NCBI GenBank assembly: GCA_020433835.1
Contig: JAGRBY010000312.1
Span: 1 to 8,374 of the forward strand
Direction of reading: 5' to 3'
DNA: 8,374 nt
Source: Anaerolineae bacterium
GTDB taxonomy: Bacteria; Chloroflexota; Anaerolineae; 4572-78; J111
Shown piece after piece: positions 5,245-8,374 of the stretch. Below the pieces are notes generated by a model. The model did no database searches, had not been told where the DNA came from, and saw only the letters and a list, made by a program, of their open reading frames with translations. The translations under genes and the position numbers were made by a program. Positions within the stretch are counted from its first letter, which is position 1; the number at the start of each line of letters is the position of its first letter.

Positions 5245-6528
5245 GTGAGACGCTTTTTCAGCCTGACTATCATGCTCTTAGCCCCGGCGATGATGGCCGT
5301 AGTGTGCTGCGGCCTGCGCTTACCGACCCCCTCAGCCCCGCAGCGGGTTGTGGTTAAAGGGCTGCTCGATGACATTGTCAACGATGTGATGATTGTGACC
5401 CCCTATGTCACCTTAACACCAACGTTAACGCCCACACTATCGGGCAATTCGCAGGGAGCCTCCGTAGCGGGTGGCGCGAATAATGGTGATGGCGGTAACG
5501 GCGGGCAAGACGATAACGGCAACCCGATTGCCGGCTCGAAGCCAACCGTCAACCCGTTGCCCACCGCCACGGCCTCAACGGTGCCCAGCCCCACGCCGCT
5601 GCCGACGGCCACGCCGTTGCCCACCGCGACCCCGCTGCCCACCGCTACTCTGTTACCGACAGCTACCCCCATACCGCCGACCCCTATCCCCCCTACACCG
5701 GATAACAGCAGCAATAATGATGACAATAATGGCGGTGCAAATGACCCTACCCCAACAGCCAAGGCAACCGCAACCGCCAAGGCAACCGCAACCAAAAGCC
5801 CAACGCCGACCTTCACCCCGACCGCGCTGCCGGAAGTTTTCTTTGCCCAATCGACGTACTCGGTTGGTGAAGCAGAGGGCGACGGAGTCATTACGGTTAG
5901 CCTTGATCGCGTTTCCGGTGAGCCGGTGACCGTCAGTTACACCACCACCAACATTACCGCCTTTGCCCCCAACGACTACCTCTCTACCAACGGCAATCTG
6001 ACCTTCCCCAGCGGTACGCTGACCCAAACGTTCACCGTGCCTGTCGTTGATGATAATGTCGATGACCCCGACATCGAAGAAGTGGGGCTGAAGCTCAGCA
6101 ACCCCAAGAATGCAACCCTCGGTACCGACACCGCCGTGCTGGAGATCATCGATGACGACCCCCTGCCCCTGGTGGCATTTGAGTCTCCCAACTACGACAT
6201 CGATGAGGCCGATACGCCCCAACTTACCATTACGCTTGATCGGCCTTCGGGCAAGAATGTCAGCTTCACCTATGGCCCCACCTCCGGCGGGACAGCCGTC
6301 ACCCCGGATGATTATCTGGTGATCTTTAATGTCCAGCCTTTGGCCCCCGATAGTACCGGCGTTGGGCCTATCAGTACCACCGTAACCTGGGACGGCGTGG
6401 TTGATGATACGGATTGCGAATTCCCGGACCCCAAAACCCTTATTCTCGATCTATCCAGCCTCATCAATCTCGATCCCGGCGATCCTATCACCACCACCAT
6501 CACTATCTTTGATGACGAACCTTGCTAA
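5245..6528 (+). CDS. Secreted/surface protein with Thr-Pro stalk and two Calx-beta domains
   Basis: The product is 427 aa. The start is GTG, chosen because AGGA lies 8 nt upstream (5233-5236) and a signal sequence follows at once. Residues 1-22 have an MRRFF basic end and a hydrophobic core ending AVVCCG. This could be a weak lipobox (Cys21 or Cys22) or an ordinary export signal. Residues about 40-95 are a Gly/Asn-rich spacer and 100-195 a low-complexity stalk of PTATP and KATAT units, likely wall-spanning. Two Calx-beta domains follow: about 198-305, starting VFFAQSTYSVGEAEG and ending LEIIDDD, and about 310-426, starting VAFESPNYDIDEAD and ending ITIFDDEPC. Both show the family pattern of a Glu-rich first strand, a DDY motif and an acidic Ca2+-binding end. 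The likely role is calcium-dependent adhesion or scaffolding outside the cell. No enzymatic domain is visible. It follows the kinase on the same strand, with about 200 bp between. Confidence 0.85.
   Translation: MRRFFSLTIMLLAPAMMAVVCCGLRLPTPSAPQRVVVKGLLDDIVNDVMIVTPYVTLTPTLTPTLSGNSQGASVAGGANNGDGGNGGQDDNGNPIAGSKPTVNPLPTATASTVPSPTPLPTATPLPTATPLPTATLLPTATPIPPTPIPPTPDNSSNNDDNNGGANDPTPTAKATATAKATATKSPTPTFTPTALPEVFFAQSTYSVGEAEGDGVITVSLDRVSGEPVTVSYTTTNITAFAPNDYLSTNGNLTFPSGTLTQTFTVPVVDDNVDDPDIEEVGLKLSNPKNATLGTDTAVLEIIDDDPLPLVAFESPNYDIDEADTPQLTITLDRPSGKNVSFTYGPTSGGTAVTPDDYLVIFNVQPLAPDSTGVGPISTTVTWDGVVDDTDCEFPDPKTLILDLSSLINLDPGDPITTTITIFDDEPC
5596..5667 (+). repeat. Four 18-bp tandem units encoding (P/L)LPTAT
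   Basis: Units at 5596-5613, 5614-5631, 5632-5649 and 5650-5667 each encode PLPTAT (the last LLPTAT). Third codon positions differ between units, so this is an older, diverged expansion kept for its peptide. It continues into PIPPTP units. Confidence 0.8.
5758..5793 (+). repeat. Perfect 18-bp tandem duplication encoding AKATAT twice
   Basis: GCCAAGGCAACCGCAACC occurs at 5758-5775 and again, identically, at 5776-5793. Base-perfect identity, unlike the diverged PTAT units upstream, points to a recent slippage or duplication in the stalk. Confidence 0.85.
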
Positions 6529-6551
6529 CTAATCTCAGTTTGATAATGCGT

Positions 6552-6636
6552 AGGTGACAGTCACTTTTAACGATTTCTAGTGCGTTTAGCGGATAAAATC
6601 AGTTTTATTTACCCCTTTTTGAAGTGACTGTCACCT
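6552..6636. mobile_element. 85-bp REP/MITE-like element with 15-bp perfect terminal inverted repeats
   Basis: AGGTGACAGTCACTT (6552-6566) is the exact reverse complement of 6622-6636. Each arm itself contains a GTGAC-N-GTCAC near-palindrome. The 55-bp interior is AT-rich and contains a further perfect hairpin (ATAAAA, TCAG loop, TTTTAT, 6593-6608). The whole can fold as a long stem with an internal hairpin. It lies between two convergent genes, and its right 28 bp form the 3' end and stop codon of the transglutaminase gene. No transposase is encoded, and no clear target-site duplication flanks it (a single T on each side). Placement, symmetry and size fit a REP-like or miniature inverted-repeat element; a large bidirectional terminator is the alternative. 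Confidence 0.6.
6593..6610 (+). terminator. Possible terminator hairpin downstream of the Calx-beta gene
   Basis: A 6-bp stem ATAAAA/TTTTAT with a TCAG loop ends in a T-rich run (TTTTATTT). The stem is weak and AT-only. The outer 15-bp inverted repeat, which is followed by TTTTT at 6636-6640, is the stronger candidate to stop plus-strand transcription before it enters the opposing gene. Confidence 0.3.
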
Positions 6637-8374
6637 TTTTCCCTATCCCACCAGCGCACAACCCACCCCAACCACAACCGCCGCCGCAGGCGCTGCCACA
6701 GGGCGATGGCCTGCCGCTGATCGCTGCGCTCCGGCGGATGAGCGCTGTAGAGCGTGCGCACGTAGAGCTGTGTCAGCCACGCTACCTCGGCTGTCGCGTT
6801 ATCCAGTATCGCCTGCCAACGGGTCGATTGCGCCAGCCCGGTTAGGGTCTGTTCCAGAGCCGATGCAAACTCAAAGGGTGTATCGCCCGGTTGGTGAGCA
6901 ACGGCCAACCTTTGGCTCTGCCGCTGCAAGCGCTCGAACAGCACGGTAATCGCTAATGTGGGCGCTAATCGCCCCAGCCACCAGCCATCGATCAAAAGCC
7001 ATGCTCCGCCGGCTAGCCCGATGAGTGCAATCCCCCCTAGCGTCAATAAGCCCCACCAAACATATGTGCCGCCATACCGGCTGGCCGACTCCCTTTGCAG
7101 TGTCTCTATTTCCGTGGGGGGCAAAGGGGCCGCGACTTCCGGCCCACTGTCCGAAATCAGTTGGGCCGCCGTTGGCTCAAAGGCGATCCAGCCGTAGCCG
7201 GGGAAGTAGACCTCCGGCCAGGAGTGCGCGTCGGCTGCGGTGACCATGTACTGTTGGGTGGCAGCATCGTACGTACCCGTGGCGTACCCCACCGCCAGCC
7301 GGGCCGGGAGACCGGCGGCGCGGGCCAGCACCACCATGGATGAAGCATAATAGTCGCAGTAGCCCCGCTGAAGATCGAATAGGAAATAATCAACGATATC
7401 CCGCTGCCGGGGCGGGGTCGATAGGGTGAGCGTATAGGGAAAGTGGCGCAAATAGCTCTCTATCGCCTTGGCCCGATCATAGGGCGTGGGGGCGTCAACG
7501 GTTAAATCGCGGGCCAGAGCTAAAACGCGCGGCGGTAGCGACTGAGGCAGGCTAAGGTAGCGGCGGGCGATGCCTTCGGGGTAAGCCGTACCGGCAGCCC
7601 GCAGCGACGCCTCAGAGGCGGTACTGACCAGCGCCTCGACCTGGTAGCTATCGGCCTTGATGATGATGCCGAACGGATCACCCGGCCCGCGCCACGCAAC
7701 CTGGTAAGGCTGGTTGGCCGTCAGGAGATCACCGGCGGCATACAGCCGTCCGCCCTGCGGCTCAACAACGTGTACGTTTTGCCGCAACACGCGCCGGTTA
7801 GGCGGGATGGTGCTCGTGGTCGGATCGCCGGCCTCATACGAGAAAGGCTGCGTGGGGCCGGTTTGCCAGCCCCGGCCCGTGTAGCGATCATAGGTCAAGC
7901 TGCGCCAGCGGTAGCGCGGCATAGGGTCTTCGGGCGCGTCGATTTCTAGCCCAATCCGCAGCGCAATCTGCTCCGATAGTTCCGGCCCTGACCCCACCAG
8001 ATGCCCTTGCGGGAGGCCGGGCCGCCGGTACGGTTCCAGGGCACGCGAGGCGGCCACAATCTCGCGGCGCACGCCCAGCGACTCGGCCAGCGGTTGGCTT
8101 ATTTGCGCCGGAGCGGTAAAGTATCGAGCCACCTGCCGCAGCGATAGCGAGGGCATCAGACTGGCCGCACTGAGTAAGGCAATCGTGATAGTCACCACGG
8201 CGATGGCCGTGTCGGTGCGAATATCGTCAGAATAGTCGATGCCCGCAGCCTGCCAGCGCTGCTCGCGCAGGCGGTGTCTGGTCAGGCCGACGAGCAGCAG
8301 TGTTGCGCCCAGCATCGAGAAGAGCGGCGTTACGCTGTGGGGATAATAGGCCAGTGTCGCCGCCAGGAACAGTC
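6609..8374 (-). CDS. TgpA-like membrane transglutaminase (DUF3488-transglutaminase-DUF4129), 5' end outside window
   Basis: The frame stays open upstream of the Met codon at 8315 to the window edge, adding LFLAATLAYYPH and further hydrophobic sequence. That Met is therefore internal and the true start lies beyond 8374. About 587 residues are visible. The N-terminal part has membrane helices (around 8340-8270 and 8205-8145), then an extracytoplasmic region leading to a transglutaminase core: YDRAKAIESYLRHFPYTL, GYCDYYASS with the catalytic Cys (7358-7356), DAHSWPEV with the His (7226-7224), and YGWIAFEPT, where the third triad residue, usually Asp, is Glu (7178-7176). A further helix (WWGLLTLGGIALIGLAGGAW) precedes a cytoplasmic DUF4129-like tail with FEFASALEQTL. 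The family is thought to act on peptides or proteins at the membrane and in Chloroflexota and others often sits near MoxR/DUF58 genes; none is visible here. The tail GDSHFKKG comes from the inverted-repeat element. Confidence 0.9.
   Translation of the reverse strand, partial: LFLAATLAYYPHSVTPLFSMLGATLLLVGLTRHRLREQRWQAAGIDYSDDIRTDTAIAVVTITIALLSAASLMPSLSLRQVARYFTAPAQISQPLAESLGVRREIVAASRALEPYRRPGLPQGHLVGSGPELSEQIALRIGLEIDAPEDPMPRYRWRSLTYDRYTGRGWQTGPTQPFSYEAGDPTTSTIPPNRRVLRQNVHVVEPQGGRLYAAGDLLTANQPYQVAWRGPGDPFGIIIKADSYQVEALVSTASEASLRAAGTAYPEGIARRYLSLPQSLPPRVLALARDLTVDAPTPYDRAKAIESYLRHFPYTLTLSTPPRQRDIVDYFLFDLQRGYCDYYASSMVVLARAAGLPARLAVGYATGTYDAATQQYMVTAADAHSWPEVYFPGYGWIAFEPTAAQLISDSGPEVAAPLPPTEIETLQRESASRYGGTYVWWGLLTLGGIALIGLAGGAWLLIDGWWLGRLAPTLAITVLFERLQRQSQRLAVAHQPGDTPFEFASALEQTLTGLAQSTRWQAILDNATAEVAWLTQLYVRTLYSAHPPERSDQRQAIALWQRLRRRLWLGWVVRWWDREKGDSHFKKG

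Noticed and set aside
5596..5793. Short repeats that might suggest a CRISPR array
   Set aside because: The units are 18 bp, directly tandem without spacers, and in frame with a Thr/Pro stalk; no cas gene is present.
5403..5891. Minus-strand Val/Gly-rich frame of 162 codons opposite the Calx-beta gene
   Set aside because: It is the reverse reading of the Pro/Thr stalk repeats (AVGVGVAVG pattern), which stays open only because of the biased composition.
7157..7393. Several frames of 60-82 codons on both strands within the transglutaminase gene
   Set aside because: All lie inside a well-supported conserved gene with GC-rich codons that suppress stops in other frames; none has a ribosome site or domain.

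Overview
The window looks like a chromosomal stretch from an uncultured Chloroflexota bacterium, probably Anaerolineae-like. This is inferred from protein style: Pro/Thr linkers of the PTATP type, an HRD-type Ser/Thr kinase with an extracytoplasmic tail, a stand-alone BTAD regulator, Calx-beta repeats and a TgpA-like transglutaminase. No rRNA, tRNA or marker gene is present to confirm it. Base composition visibly shifts from AT-rich on the left (about 1-2450) to GC-rich on the right.

Left block (1-1927, all minus strand): a SARP/BTAD-type transcription regulator (1091-1927) is followed by two small helical proteins resembling polyhydroxyalkanoate-granule proteins. One (485-1012) has a C-terminal coiled coil of the PhaE/PhaR/phasin style. 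The other (1-404) is phasin-like and runs off the window. The gap between regulator and first granule gene holds two TGTAAC direct repeats exactly 11 bp apart, upstream of a TATGAT -10 box that has no recognisable -35. This is the architecture used by SARP activators, so the block reads as a small regulator-plus-target unit. A perfect 14-bp palindrome separates the two granule genes.

Middle (1928-2366): a 439-bp divergent intergenic region. It contains a possible promoter for the regulator, the orphaned C-terminus of a DUF3179-type protein (a gene remnant, about 2073-2249), and a good sigma70-type promoter (TTGAGA-17-TATCAT) for the next gene.

Right block: a large transmembrane Ser/Thr protein kinase (2367-5042, plus) carries seven GATMA repeats in its N-terminal tail, possibly phospho-Thr docking sites for FHA domains. 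It is followed by a secreted or lipid-anchored protein with a Thr/Pro stalk and two Calx-beta domains (5245-6528, plus). A TgpA-like membrane transglutaminase (6609-8374, minus, 5' end outside the window) converges on it. Between the convergent genes sits an 85-bp element with 15-bp perfect terminal inverted repeats. It resembles a REP/MITE-type insertion and supplies the last codons and stop of the transglutaminase gene.

The most interesting items are the SARP-like operator, the heptad of GATMA motifs in the kinase, the DUF3179 relic and the inverted-repeat element that forms a gene end. I see no complete novel defence or mobile system here.
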